Made by a program: the position numbers and the translations under genes. DNA of 64,000 bases, from contig CM035233.1 of the NCBI GenBank assembly GCA_020226215.1, positions 13,287,701-13,351,700 on the forward strand, written 5' to 3'. Source of the stretch: Sindora glabra (taxonomy: Eukaryota > Streptophyta > Magnoliopsida > Fabales > Fabaceae). Within the stretch, counting starts at the first letter, position 1. Each line of letters starts with the position of its first letter. Under the pieces are notes generated by a model. It saw only the letters and a list, made by a program, of their open reading frames with translations. It was not told where the DNA came from and searched no databases. This document shows, one piece after another, positions 46,216 through 58,841 of the stretch.

Positions 46216-48945
46216 AAAAAATGAATGGTTTGCATTTTTTTTATTTTGAAAATTTTTTAAGCGTAAAAATAATTACTTATCCTAAGAAATGGATATTCAA
46301 TAAAACTTGACAAGATCAATAGGAGGATTCATCTTAGCTTTACAACTTTGAATCAATATGTATCATTAATCTCTTATAACTTAAAATAAATGTCAAATGC
46401 TCCACTTTTTAGGTAATATTCAATTGAATAGTGACTTTCAAAATATTAAAGAATTTAACTTCAAAGTTAGTGTGTAGAACGCTTTAAATCTACCAAAGAT
46501 TAAAATTCTAAAACAAAAATATTTTTTTAAAAAAATGCCCTAGTTTAGGATTTTGTAGAAATATAAAAAAAATTAAAAGTTACCTCTAATTTAGGAATTT
46601 AGAAATATTTTAAAATAAAAATCAAACCCTAATTTAGGGATTTTTAAATATATTCAAAATGCTTATAAGTTATGATAATTTAGAAACTTTAGGAAAGATT
46701 AAAAAAAATACAAAACATCCTCTAGTGAAGAACCTCTTAGGTATCCTTATTAGGAATTTAGAATATGTTATATATATAATTTTTCAAGTTAGGTTTGTCC
46801 CTATTTCAATTTTTTTTGCCCAAATTTTCATATGTTTACTTTTAAAATAGAGTATCAAAGAAGGCTTTAAAAGCTTATAACATAGCCTTGGTGCCTAGTT
46901 TGTTTAGATAGAAAAGGAAAAAGGCTTAAAATTCATAATCCCTTTTTACTCATATTTCTTAACCTTCTAACTCTAACTTCAAGAGATTGTGTGATAATAT
47001 TCATTTGCCAAGAATGGATTTAAGGGTTGTAATGTGGTGTCAATGTGGCTTATGAAAAAAAAAAAAGAACATTAAGGCCTAAAATTTGATAATAGGTTCT
47101 GATAAGTATTTTAGTTGAAGTGCTCTTGGTCATTTGATATTTGGTTACTTATATTTTCTAGAGTGTGATCCTTTGATCTGAGATGATAATTACTTTGAAC
47201 ATATGCCTTTATCTTGCTATTTTTAAAGCCTTTCTTTCTTTCTTTTTTTAAACATATGGTTTTTTTAATACCTAACTTTCTCTCTCTCTCTCTTTTTTGC
47301 TTTCCTTTTTAACTTTTTTCTTTCATTATCATTATATCTCTTATTCCTTTTTTTAACTAAGAAATTTAGCAAATTCTCAACTTTACTAGGGTTTTTTCTA
47401 ATAAAATTGGTTATGGAAAAAAATTAGGCTCAAAAGGCCTAGGAAATGATAAAAGTGTTTAAATTGATAAAGAAAAAAATGGCCCATATATTAGTGATTA
47501 AATATTTTTCACACAATCTCATGAAAAACTACTTAATTATTATGAGTTCAAGGTTTAACAAAAAGAAAACATTCCTTTAAGCTTAAAAAGGGTGACAAGT
47601 GATAATTTTCCTTAATTTTTAAGTAAAGAAAAAGAATATCTCTTATCGTTTCACTTAACTTGATTAAAAGCATTTAATTTTTATAGGTTCTTACAAATTG
47701 TCATCATTTTTAAAACTTATCTTTATCTTTATTATTCCAAATTTTCAAATGAAATTTAAATTTAAAATAATTTTTTACCTTTTTACTTGAAAGATAGTTC
47801 AAAATTTTAAAATGAAACCATTGATAAGATATGTTGTAAAAATCAATTTTATTGACATATGACTAAATAGGAAAAAATTATAAGATTTTGACTTGAAAAT
47901 GAATAAAACTAATTCAAAAGGAGAGATGTAAAAAATTTAAATGCTACTTAAAAGGAAAACACTTATGAATGGATCAAATTTATTTATAATGGAAGTTTGA
48001 TTGCATTGATTTCTTTGGATGAGCAATTGAAAAAAAAACTTTGAAAAAAGAATGGGAAGAAAGCTTTAAAAACATAATAAGATGAAACAAATCTTAAGCC
48101 ACCTTTATGAGAATGTAAGTTTAAAAAAATTTTAAGGAAAAAAAATCATATAGAAAACTAGTGGTGATTTAAGACAAAATATCGTTAATGTAAAAAGAAG
48201 AATTTTTTTATTAAAAATGGTTTTTTTTTCAAAAAGTATGGTGATGTACAATGAATCACAAAAGTTAAATTTAAGTGACTATAAGTATTTTTTCTTTTTC
48301 TTTTTTTTAAAGTTGTGATAATCTTGACATATATTGAAAAAAAATTAATAAGTATTTGCTCTCATGTCATATGTTAGATTGAAATTAAAATGAATATTTC
48401 CCCTATGACTTAAAATTATAATGCTCTGAGGTTATAGGTTACTATCTCTCATTGTTTATTTCTCTCCTTAAAGGATTTGTCTCTACTTCACTATTAGTGC
48501 ATTAGTTTTCAAGATGGTACTATGTTCTATGGTAAAACAAATTGCTTCCTATATTAAAGATATAAAGATCCTACTTCATAGTTATTAATGCATGAGGGAA
48601 TAAACACCCCTTCATGCACCCACATTTATGGACTAAGGTATAGTTTAATCTAAAATCTTCATGAAAATCCATTGGGGATATCCTTCCTCGACTCCTTATG
48701 ACGTGACTTTACTAACTTTTCATTACACACAAACATAGGTATAGAGCCTAAAATTGTGTGAAATAAAGTGAAATAGTTCTTAACAAATGCAACATACAAA
48801 TAAGATGAATAGAAATATATATAATTCACAAACAAACAAATGGACATATGTATATACAACATGATAATACAACTATAGAGATTAGTAAAATATAATAGGA
48901 CATAATGTATTACATAATTATTTTCATTAAGCTTGTCTATCTAAC
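46216..48945 (-). other. Non-coding interior of the Tat/Ogre-like element
   Basis: About 2.7 kb between the tandem array and the PBS. No gag, protease, RT or integrase motif is readable. A (CT)n tract lies at about 47278-47296. Open frames 46659-46850 and 48659-48862 show no motif. Confidence 0.5.
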
Positions 48946-48947
48946 TA

Positions 48948-48965
48948 TCCTTAGTGGAGTCGCTA
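48948..48965 (-). promoter_or_regulatory. Primer binding site, tRNA-Arg type
   Basis: The minus strand reads TAGCGACTCCACTAAGGA. It equals TGGCGACTCCACTGGGGA, the PBS form of Ogre/Tat gypsy elements, at 15 of 18 positions, and all three differences are G-to-A. Confidence 0.75.
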
Positions 48966-48968
48966 AAC

Positions 48969-51492
48969 TATCATAATGTGCTTGGAGAACAGCACGACAA
49001 GGATGATGACTATTTTATTTAATTAAAAATATAAAATAAGAGTCACCATTAAATCTTTAAAGAAAAATTAGAAATAAAAAATATTGATAAAGCATAGTTT
49101 TATTACTAGAAAAAATGATTTGAGAGTTTAATTATATATAAGGAAGGTGTCTGACACCTCACAACATCTATGCGAGGATTAGTTACTATGAAATTAATTA
49201 TTTAACATATAAGGGCTGAAATAATTTAATAATCCTTTAAAGATAATGATAATGACATTAATTATTTTAAATATCTTAGTGATATTTACTTGCTATTTTA
49301 TTATAACTAAATAGAAAAATAGGCTTACTAAATGGCCAATGCCATTATTGTAAAGATATGGGAGAATGATCTAAAGAAATTATAAAAATATGAAAAAAGA
49401 ACTTAAAAATTTAAATTTAAAAAATAAAACATTTACAAAAAATGGACTTAAAATACAAGTGTAGGGCTTATTGCCTTTAAAAGATGGATCAAAGTTCATG
49501 TAGTATGCAAAAGTATTTTTTTATATTTATTTTAAAAAAGAATTAAATAAAAATGATTTTGCTTCAGAAAATAGTCTTATATTAAATTTATGTGTAAATG
49601 AATTTAAAATATAATAAAAAAATTTATATATATATACATATATATATATATTCACATTTCATATTTTTTCATTTTTGTTACATAAAAATAAAAGAAAATA
49701 AATAATTTAATAATAAAAATTTATCTAAAGTTCTCTCATGATTCAAATTGTATTAATATAAATTTATAAGCATAATAAATTTATTTGATAAATATCATAA
49801 ATTCAATTAAAAAATATATGCAACCTAAATTCATCTTATGGTTCATCCTAAAAGAACTAAGAATTGTAGTCTTCTAGGTGTGCTACTTTTTAGCATGGAG
49901 AAAATAGGCATGACTGCTATATAAAGTTGAACACCTTATCATCTCATCATCGACCAAGGAGTCTTAAACCTTCTAATGAGACAAATATATCTTAATGTAA
50001 TGTAATAATAAAAAATGAGAAAGATATAAATTCAAGCCAAATATCCAAAGAGTTTCTATGCACTCCCAATTTGGTATTACTTAATCAAGATTAACATTAA
50101 ATTTCATAACAAGGGATAAGATAACATGATAAAAAAATAAGTAATTAATTAAATAATATGTATATCCAAAGATGAAAAAACTTAGATATACTTATATTGA
50201 ATCAAAATTATCATAATCAATCTTTTGTAAAAAGCCATCAATTAAAGAAGATAATTCATAATACTTGTCTATGAAAATTAATCTAATCATAAGCTAGAAA
50301 ACCTTATAACTCCATAAGGCAATTTCCAAAAAGAACTCAAAAGATTCCTTTAATTTATTTATATATTATTACTACATTATGGAAATTGACTATACTTTTT
50401 AGGAACAATTTTGATGAAATTAATTGATATTCAAAATATTGAAATTGATAGTTTTGAACAAAAGATCATATCCAAATATAGTAAAAAATAAATCATTTAT
50501 TTTATAAATTTTGCTTCTAAATTTCAATACTACATGGAATATCCAAGTGACACTTTGGAATTGAAAATTAATAAGTAGAAAAATTTGATACGTTTGTGTT
50601 CTATTGTAAAACACCTTTTTTATGCTTAGAATAAAATTACGAATCATGAAAAGTAAAAATTAAAGCAAACATTAGACTAAATACATTTAATCAAATATTA
50701 ACAAATGGTGGCAATAAAATTTTTTTTCCTCCCTAATCCTCTTCTTATGATCTTTCCCCTCTTTTCTTTATGATTTTAGGTTTCTCTTTTCTCCTTTTTC
50801 TATATGATTTTTTTCTTTTTTTTTGAGTTATTTTTTATGTTTCTTTTATAATCGGGGAAGGATAAAGATCTTATTCTTGATATTGATTATTTTTATAAAT
50901 TTAAAATTGTTGATTGTCATAAAATTAAAATAAGATTGATATAATGATATCTTATTCCTATTTTAGAAGGGATATGAATCATTATTTTGACAATAATTCC
51001 TAAATAAATCATAAATCAAATATATGTTAACTTAATAGGAAGGGCTCAAAATCTTATTTTGAATATTAATTATTTTTATTGAATTAAATATTGTCAAAAT
51101 TAAAATTATCTTAATCATAAATCACTTCTTATTACTATTTAGGGAGTAATGTAAATCTTCTCCATAGTATTAATCAAATTATGCCCTATTTAATTAATGA
51201 AAGATGAAAATCCTCCCCTTAATATTAGCTACTTAAAAGTAATAATAAAATAAATATCTCATGAACTTATATTATTACTTAATTAAACGAATGATAAAAT
51301 TAAAAAAATCTTAGGTTTTCAATTTTTATTATTATTTTTGTTATTTTTATATAATCAAGAAATAGTCTAATATAATAACTAAAAGAAATGCTAAAATGTA
51401 AAATAGATGCTTGTAGAAATTTCAATAAGTTTTATTTTTATATTTTTTAAGACATCTTTTTAATGTAACTTAGACAAAATACAATGTTTATA
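48969..51492 (-). repeat. 5' LTR of the Tat/Ogre-like element
   Basis: Spans 2524 bp from the PBS to 'tttata' at 51492, the counterpart of 'tttaca' at 45349. Its PBS-proximal part has 'ggagaacagcacgacaagga' at 48984-49003, 'gagtcaccattaaatc' at 49041 and 'aggaaggtgtctgacacctc' near 49140, a block often seen beside this type of PBS in dicot genomes. A TA-rich microsatellite sits at 49621-49651. The minus-strand frame at 50420-50647 is not a gene. Confidence 0.7.
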
Positions 51493-51949
51493 GAAAGATG
51501 CTAACATGTTATCCTTAAAGAACTAGCTATTCATTCAAGATGAAGGGTTACAGGCATGTGAGATTACTCAGGTGAAGGCACAAAAAGAACTTGAAGGATT
51601 TGATATTATGAATTTTGATATATTTTTTAAAGGCTTTGTTGAGGCCAAGGTATAAGTCTAAAATCTTTATCTAGATGCTCCCATTAATTTGTCCAACTTA
51701 TCTAAGAATGTGAAGATCTTTCTAGAAAATGAAGGCGATGAAGGAGATAAAGACATTCCAAATGGTTGGAAATGTTGTGTTTGATGCTAAGTTATTTACT
51801 CTTTAGTTCTTTTACTTTTTTGAACAATGTTTTATGTAAGGACATTTCTATGTCTATTATTTAGATGTTGTTTAATTTATTGTTAAAATCTTTTTATTCA
51901 ATAAATTCCTTGTCTCTTTCTTTTGTATTATGGCTTCCAATAGGCCATT
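51493..51949. other. Unassigned stretch
   Basis: Purine-rich plus-strand sequence near 51720-51780 ('gaaaatgaaggcgatgaagg') could be an old coding remnant, but no family is recognised. Confidence 0.35.
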
Positions 51950-53048
51950 TATTTCCTTTATTCCTAATGGGGAACTTCTTAACATCTAAGTGGATTGATT
52001 TGATGGATGAGAATACATTCAGATTTTAGTAACTAAAGGGTTAGTTTGATTGTTAGGGAGATTTTACCTTAGGCTTTTAAATGCTGAAGGCATATAACAT
52101 ATTTGGGCTTATAAATGTTGAGAAACTTTAGTGCATTTAAGCTTGTTTAATCAAGGGATCAATTTAGTTATTAAGGGCATTTTGCCTTAGGCTTTTACTT
52201 ACCTTGGGCTTATAGCTCGTTCAAGTTTCTTAATGCTAAAGGCATATAGTGCATTTAGGCTTTTGTCTAGATGGGTATATTCATAACATCTGAAGAGATA
52301 TTGCACTTTTTCTTTTATTGCTTTCTCTTTTTAAATAGACATAAAATAGAACTTTAAATGAGATATGTTCCATGTTTAGGGTATTAATTTCTCTTCTAGA
52401 GTCTCTAATCGATAAGCACCATTTTGCAAGACATCTCTTATTCTATATGACCTTTTTATGTTATTACCAACTTTCCTGCTTGGTTATTTTGTTTGTTCCT
52501 TTATATTTTTCTCAAAACTAAATCTTCCACCTTTAAGGTTTTAGCTTGCACCTTTTTCTTATGAAACCTAGCAAGTTTGTTCTTCTACTTAATTATCTTT
52601 ATTTAAGAATTGATTTAGATCTCATTAAGTAAGTCTAACTCTTATCATTTATGTTTTTCACTATGTCTTTCCTTCTAAGGTTTTTACCTTTCAAAAGTTT
52701 CTACAATTTCTACTAACATTATTGCTTTTACCTTATAGGTTAGCTTAAATGCGGATTCGCTTGTTGCCATTTGTTCGGTACAACCATAGTACATTTGGTA
52801 ACTCTTTTATCTAGTAGCCTTTTACCCTTTAATTTATATTTTTGGACCATCTAGGATTATTACATCAGTAAACTTTATATATCTATTAGTTTACAGGTGC
52901 TTGATAGGGTAGAATTTCTATCTTATAATTGTTTATGTTACCATGGCTTTTTAGAACTTTCACCTTTGGCGAGAGCTTATGAATTTTTTCTTGTAAATTA
53001 TGTACCATTATCTATTATTATAGCTTTTAGGAGTCCAAAACTACATAC
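51950..53048 (-). pseudogene. Tat-type gypsy integrase C-terminal remnant with 3' UTR
   Basis: On the minus strand, from about 53045 downwards, the text gives 'FGLLKAIIIDNGT' with the second catalytic aspartate of integrase (near 53006), then further down 'KVQAKTLKVEDLVLRKI' (near 52565-52515) and 'NQAGKL...MVLID', the GPY/F-like C-terminal region of Tat/Athila integrases. Many stops separate these blocks. Sequence 51950-52330 repeats words such as 'ggcattttgccttaggcttt' and 'gctgaaggcatata', the sort of 3' untranslated sequence that follows pol in these elements. The 5' part is cut at about 53050, where another LTR begins. Confidence 0.65.
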
Positions 53049-53070
53049 CATAAAAGGTTAGTATTCTTAA

Positions 53071-55550
53071 TGTTAACGAAATGCATGTCCAAGTACTGCT
53101 AAATTGGGTTAGGTTCAATTATCTTAACCCTAACAACTCTAACCCTAGGCAATTGATACACTCCAATATGATCAATCCTAAGGGTATAGTAGAACTCAAG
53201 TCTATAACATCTAAATGTAATGTTATATAAATGCCACTAACAATTATTACTTTCAAATGGGTCATTTACAGGCCTTGTTATGTATAAGAAAAATAACTAC
53301 AAGTAAAGTGTGAGTAATAAATTACTCAATGAATAGTTATTTAACCCTTATTTTAATGGGTTTTATGTAAAAAATTATACATATACAAAATATATATATA
53401 TAAGGACATCTTTTTATTTTTATTGGAACACTTTAGCATTTATTTATTTTTCATTCATAAGTTGATTGCATTTATAGCCACACAATAAAGTAATGGTAAG
53501 AGATATACAAAGTTTTCCTTCTCATGACTTCTATTTAACTTTATTCTACTTGTCCCATCCTTATTCCTCTTTACTACTTATCATGTGTCATTTTCTGATA
53601 CTGGAATATAGGATGTTAAGTCACCTCATAACATTTTCCATAACATAAGTCAAATTCAAATAGTCCTTTAGGCTTCCAATATTCACATATATTTCATTGT
53701 CACATTCAAATCATATTTGGTTTCATTCATGAATCATTTTCACATAGGGGCATTTTGCCCTACTATTCTTTTTTCATCATTTTTAGATAGGGGCATTTTA
53801 TCACATTATTCATTAATTCATAATTTCATAAAATTCAATAAGGTAAGGTCAGACTACCATCCTTGCCATGATCATCATATAAATAGTGTAAATTCATAAC
53901 ACCAAACTCATTAGAGTACATTCAATATCATAAATAACTTGTCATATTTCAAGTGACCATTTCATCATTTTTATAACTTTATATCTCATTGCTTATTATC
54001 CTAAGATTTCTCAAGAGTTCATTAACATTTTATTGTTCATAGTTTTATAGCAACTACTAAGAGTTTTTACTCAAACTCTTTTGCATAAGGTACTCATATA
54101 TTAACTTCCAAGTATTCATTTCCTTAAACTAAACATAATTTTTCTGAGCATCAAAATACGCATATAGCTCATAATTTTTTAGTAAAAACCATAGGTCACA
54201 TCATGCAATCCCATTTCCAAATAGTTTTAAATTTAACTTCATCTCTTACTCATGCATTCTATATAGATTCTCACAAGGAACCAAAATATTCCATTAGGTT
54301 TAAAAGATGGCTCATGGTTTTTACTAGGAAAATGTGGGTTAGATTGCTAATTTCCAATATCAATTTGTTCTAAATTTATCCATGTCTATTACCCAAGCAT
54401 TCTAGACTAATTTACCATTCTAAGAATTTATTTTCCTACAAAAATTGAAAAATGGCTTACAATTTTCTTCATGGATCCCATGAGCTCACTTAATCTTCTA
54501 AGCTCTAAATTGCTTCTTTTTTTAGCATACATAGATATTCATGAGTAAATGGCTATATTTAGTTTAACCTAGAATAATTTTCCATTAAATGGCCTTCATA
54601 AACATTATTCAATCTTTTCAAAACACTTTTTGGTTTCTTTTTTTTCAAGTAATTAGTTAAAACTTCATTTTCAAAGTTTCATGTTCATTTTTCTTTAAAA
54701 TCTAAAAAATATGTTCTTTTGAACACATTTTCCAAGTCTTAAATTAAATTTAAGATTCATTTTTTCAAAACAAATTAAGTTTTAGCAGATGAAATTTTCG
54801 AAGAATCATAGGAAAAAATCAAATAAAAATGTTTTGCCTTGTTTTAGAAGGATCTAGGAACATTTTCTTTAAAAAAACCAAAGATGAAGCTAAGATAGCA
54901 TTTCAAGAAAAATAGAAGCATGAAAGTAACAAAAAAAAGTTCTCTTCCTTTGGTTTTCAAGCAAAACCATGTGTCTCACTAATAATGGAAATGAAATTTT
55001 ACAAAGGATGAATGTTGTTTATAGTAAAAATCTTGTCTCACTTTTTAAAGCATGGCATCATCAAATAAGATTAGAATGTTTTATTGTTCTCCAAAAGCAA
55101 GTCAAGCTTGCTTTTAATCTTGAAGCAAATCTTTCAAATCTCACTCAATCCACCAAATATTCCTTCATTAATGACCATTTGACAAAGGAAGCTTCATACT
55201 TACTCTAAAACTAGGTTTCTTAGCCTTAATAAGAACAAGTTCTCTTAGGAAAATATTTAAATAATGGGTCAAGTTTGAAAATTAACTTTTCCAAGCTAAA
55301 CTTTTATTTTCTAATAAAATTAGTAAAATTTGTGAAATTCTTGGAACTAATTCCAATTTATAAAATTAATTTGCTTTTTTAAAATAATTAGTACTTGGAA
55401 ATTAGATCAAAATTTACAAATCTAATATTAAAATATTCTCTTTAATTTCCTATGATCAAAATACATTTTTCTTAAATTTATAATGCTTACATGATTTTTG
55501 GAAGAATTAATGAGTATTAAGCTCACTTAATTAATAATGTGAGCATTACA
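53071..55550 (-). repeat. 3' LTR of the minus-strand gypsy element
   Basis: The minus strand starts TGTAATGCTC at 55550, preceded by a purine tract. The other end is taken as 'tgttaacgaa' at 53071, where the Tat integrase text stops. Within it, 'gtgagtaataaattactcaatg' spans 53310-53331, resembling the 'actcagtgagtaataacc' phrase in the 38082 solo LTR. Length is about 2.5 kb. Open frames at 53717-53899 and 54969-55208 are spurious. Confidence 0.6.
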
Positions 55551-55562
55551 CTTCCTTTTTTA
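55551..55562 (-). promoter_or_regulatory. Polypurine tract of the minus-strand gypsy element
   Basis: Minus strand TAAAAAAGGAAG immediately before the LTR start TGTAATG. Confidence 0.6.
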
Positions 55563-56079
55563 GAAATCAAGTAAGACCGTATCTTTTTAAATCTACTAGG
55601 ATTTCTATAAAATCCTAGGAAGTCACTTGACTAGATCCAAAGTAAGTTTTTAACCTCTGCTCACATTATTCATGCATAATTCACTAGTCATTTTACTATT
55701 GTTTGTGCTTTTACTATTCAAATTTGAAAATTTCACATTTTAGTTGCTTAAGAATTGTAAATATGCTTCCATATATCCCATAAATTTCTTATTTTGTCCA
55801 TTTTATATTTTTACAAGGAGATTATAGGTAGAAACCTTTTGTTACACTAGGGTTCTACTAACCTTTAACTTTGAATACTTTTTAAATAAATTTCAATCTT
55901 TCCAAAAAAATTAGAAATAGTTTTTTATCCACTAAAATAAGTGGGTTTTTTTTCTAATTACTTACTAATAACAATGCTTTATTTGGATTCTAATAATTTT
56001 GATCTATTAGGATTGTATTGGGTATTATTATAAGAATCCTATTAAGTTATTTTTGCTCTATTATAGATAAACTTAACTT
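55563..56079 (-). other. Sequence between integrase and 3' LTR
   Basis: Expected to hold the integrase C-terminus and 3' UTR of the element. No chromodomain or other motif is readable. Confidence 0.4.
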
Positions 56080-56680
56080 GAACTAGTGTAAAGTCTTGTT
56101 ACTTTGGTTTATCTCCATGGATGGTATGAATAAGATTATCCAAAATTCTATTTGTTGCCTCAATTCATAGTGAACTTTAAACTTACATCACAGGGCTTCT
56201 ATAAAGTAAGCCAAAAATATGAAAGAAAATTTAGAATCCCTATCAGATGTGATGGTTTTTAGAACACTAATCTCTTGCAAAAATAATCTCACAATGTTCA
56301 TAATTTCAAAAGTCTTATGACATTGGATAAAATATGTCATCTTTGAGAATCTATCTGCTACCATAAAAAATAGAGTCCACACCATGTGCTTTAGGTAACC
56401 TTAGCATAAAATCCATTAACAATTCTTCCTAAATGTCATTTGGAGTAGTTAATGGCCTATAAAAGGTTGTATTTTAAGTAAGCTTCTTAGAATTTTAACA
56501 TATAAGACATTTTTGCACAATGTTTCCAATATCTTTCTTTAATTAAGACTAATACTATTGCTATTCTATTATAGCTTTTGTTTGATCTCTTCCAAAATGT
56601 CCATTAAGGTCTTTTCCATGAAGATTCAAAATGAATTTTCCTTTAAAGGATACCTTTTAGGATATAAAGTCTATTTCTCT
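56080..56680 (-). pseudogene. Gypsy integrase pseudogene
   Basis: On the minus strand the H-H-C-C domain is visible as 'NLHGKDLNGHFGRDQTKAII' near 56650-56585 with 'KDIGNIVQKCLICKNSK' near 56540-56490. 'LLMDFMLRLPKAHG' follows, with the first catalytic aspartate near 56415. Then comes the frame 56385-56188: 'MVADRFSKMTYFIQC', 'NIVRLFLQEISVLKT' and 'ITSDRDSKF' with the second aspartate. Further on, 'EATNRILDNLIHTIHGDKPK' near 56150-56095 covers the catalytic glutamate region. Stops and frame changes break the reading. The enzyme would insert the element's cDNA. Confidence 0.85.
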
Positions 56681-56689
56681 TAAATAAGT

Positions 56690-56908
56690 AGCCTTTTAAC
56701 ATATGAAAGCCATTTGTTGACTATTTTAACAAGTATTTTTCCATGTATCTTTGAATTAGGCATTCAAATTCAATAGTTTTTCCATCAAGAGTAACAAGTA
56801 GGATTGCTTTTTGACTTAAAGTATCTACAATACAGTTGGAAGCTTTTGACTTGTGTTTAATCACACATGCAAATTACTTTAAGTATGATGCCCACTTTTT
56901 ATACATGT
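56690..56908 (-). pseudogene. Gypsy RNase H end and linker remnant
   Basis: The minus strand reads 'NMYKKWASYLK' then 'FACVIKHKSKASNCIVDTLS' and 'KAILLVTLDGKTIEFECL'. This is the R-H-x-R-W, I-x-H-K-x-G-x-x-N-x-x-A-D-x-L-S pattern at the end of gypsy RNase H. The key D of 'VDTLS' (usually V-A-D-A-L-S) is kept. The upstream part is cut by the insertion starting at 56909. Confidence 0.75.
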
Positions 56909-58527
56909 TGTTTATGTGTTTTTAGCTTTTGAAACATTTCTATACTTTAACATATATGTGCTAACTTTTATCTTATTTTAATATTGGTGATTATGCATCA
57001 CAATATACTAAAATTAGATTATTACTGGTTTGTTGAAAATAATCCAATATAGGATAACAAATCAAGTTGTACCCTTAATGATCCCTCAATATATCATTTC
57101 TTAATTATTTACTAATAATGATTATACAATTATTTAAATCTTTTATGCACTAAAAATAGAAAGAATGAATGTAAATGAAAGTAAAACAATAGTGAAACAA
57201 AATATAGGTGGAATATAGGTAGAATATAGACAGAATGCAAAATAAACTTAAAGCCACATTTTAAATGGGTAGTTTAACACAAAATTAACATAAATGAATT
57301 AAACAAAACATAGAAGCAAATAATAAAAAAGAAAATTAATATAGCAGAGTAGTCAATCTAAGGAATTGAGAGTTCTTAATGTGGATTAATTATAAATCAC
57401 AAAATATTTGATCATTCTAATTGATTTTTCAACCTTAAATTATCTAGAACCCCTATAATAATTCTTAAATCCTATGATAGATGACTATTTAGGATTTGAT
57501 TAATTAAAATTAATTAAATTAAGCAACTACTACAATTTGTAAAGAAGCTAGATTGAAATTGATTTAAAGATAGAATACAGTTGAATTGAGCAATTAAATC
57601 TGAAAACTCCAATTTAATCCTTCAACTTTTTGTCCCTGTGAGTGGAACCATAATTAACCAACTATAATTCAACATAAAAATAGATAAAGAATAAATGTCA
57701 TAAGGTTAAACACTAATTATACTAAATGAACATTCAATACATGCAATTTCAAGGCAATCAACACAAAAAATTAAGGAAAGAGCAAAATCAATTAGAAAAA
57801 GTTAATATTACAATAGAGATGAACCTTAAAATTCTTGAATCAACTAGATGTCTAGCCCTCTATAGCTGAAGAATAAAAAGCTTGAAAAAGAGAAAAACTA
57901 TCTTGCTGAATTGTGAAATGTCTAGAGTCTAGTGTATTTTTACCTTTTTGTCTAACTTAATAACCCTAAAACCTATTGGACTTGAATCATATGCCTCTTA
58001 GGGTTATAAGAATAGGGCCTTACTAATTTTTAAAACCTTAAAACTTATTTTTACAAAACAATGAATCCAAGAGTTATAATATTGAAATTTTGTAGGTCAA
58101 ATTTTCACCTAATGTAAGACCATCAAAATTATATAGTTTCAATAAACCATAAACATAAAAGCTATAGGTTTGGGTCCTAGGAACTTTAAGCATTAGTTTC
58201 ATATTAATTAGATTTCTAGAGCTCCAAATATGGCCTCAAAATAAAAGTTAGCTCAGTTGGAATAAAAATAGGGCTTCAACTTCTTGACTAAATGAGACTT
58301 TCTGGATATTCAAATTGGGCTTTGATTAAAACATAAAAATTGTAGAGCTTCTTTAAGCTTTCTAATGATATAAAGACCAGCTAAATTCGAAATCTAAAGC
58401 TCAAGATATAGCAAAAAATATGAAATAGTATAAAGATTCAATATTAATCAAATAATTTCAATTCATTGCAAAACTAATCCCAAATTATAAAATAAGGCCA
58501 ATTTTATAAAATTAAGTATATGTAACA
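56909..58527 (-). mobile_element. LTR-like insertion in the gypsy pol, probably a solo LTR
   Basis: Separates the RT start from the RNase H end of one pol gene. On the minus strand it starts TGTTACATATAC at 58527 and ends near 'aaaacacataaaca' at 56909, a TG...CA LTR of about 1.6 kb. It carries leader-like sequence and the block 'aattattataggggttctag' near 57450-57469 that recurs at 36370-36400. Flanking pentamers CATGT and CATTA match only in part, so the boundaries are approximate. Confidence 0.5.
57340..57720 (-). repeat. Copy of the 36150-36800 repeat
   Basis: Minus-strand words 'ggatttaagaattattatag' and 'gttctagataatttaagg' match 36360-36410 with scattered substitutions. Confidence 0.5.
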
Positions 58528-58559
58528 CATTAAGAGGTATGAAATAGGAGAAAATAATA

Positions 58560-58841
58560 TAGATAAAGTCTTATGCATTAATTAACAAGGTAGAAATAGC
58601 ATGTGAACTCATACTTTCTTTGATGTATCCTTTGAGAATTTATTCTTCCACTTTTTGTTTCAAGAGTTCATTCTCAATAAGGCTTATGTGATAATATGTC
58701 AAATTTGGTGGAATTACTTTATGGGTCAAATTAATATGATGTTGAATATCCTTTATTAGTGAAATTTATAAGGTAAATCAATAGGAATGACATCTTTGAA
58801 TTTGTCTAACAAAGTTTGCAATAATAATGGAATGTGGTATA
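58560..58841 (-). pseudogene. Gypsy reverse transcriptase N-terminal remnant
   Basis: The minus strand reads 'LLDKFKDVIPIDLPYKF', then two stops, 'RIFNIILI' or, in the adjoining frame, 'DIQHHINLTHKVIPPNLTYY', 'ISLIENELLKQKVEE', stop and 'ILKGYIKESMSSHAIS'. This is the D-I-x-H-x-I-D-L and I-x-P-S-x-S-P/S-x-A start of gypsy RT. After 'TLL' near 58580 the match ends, and the palm with its catalytic aspartates is absent from the window. Confidence 0.85.

Larger units (their letters stand above)
44114..51492 (-). mobile_element. Non-autonomous Tat/Ogre-like gypsy element (LARD-like), minus strand
   Basis: A 1.2-kb direct repeat (about 44150-45349 and 50260-51492) represents two LTR copies. On the minus strand the left copy starts TGTAAATATTTT and is preceded by a PPT (AAAGAGGGGCAAT), so it is the 3' LTR. 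The right copy extends to 48969, where it abuts a PBS whose sequence matches the tRNA-Arg-type PBS known from Ogre/Tat elements. The interior between PBS and PPT is only 3.6 kb and has no readable gag or pol. It contains a tandem repeat close to the PPT. The left LTR lacks its distal ~1.3 kb, replaced by the gypsy gag sequence at 43900-44100. Confidence 0.7.
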
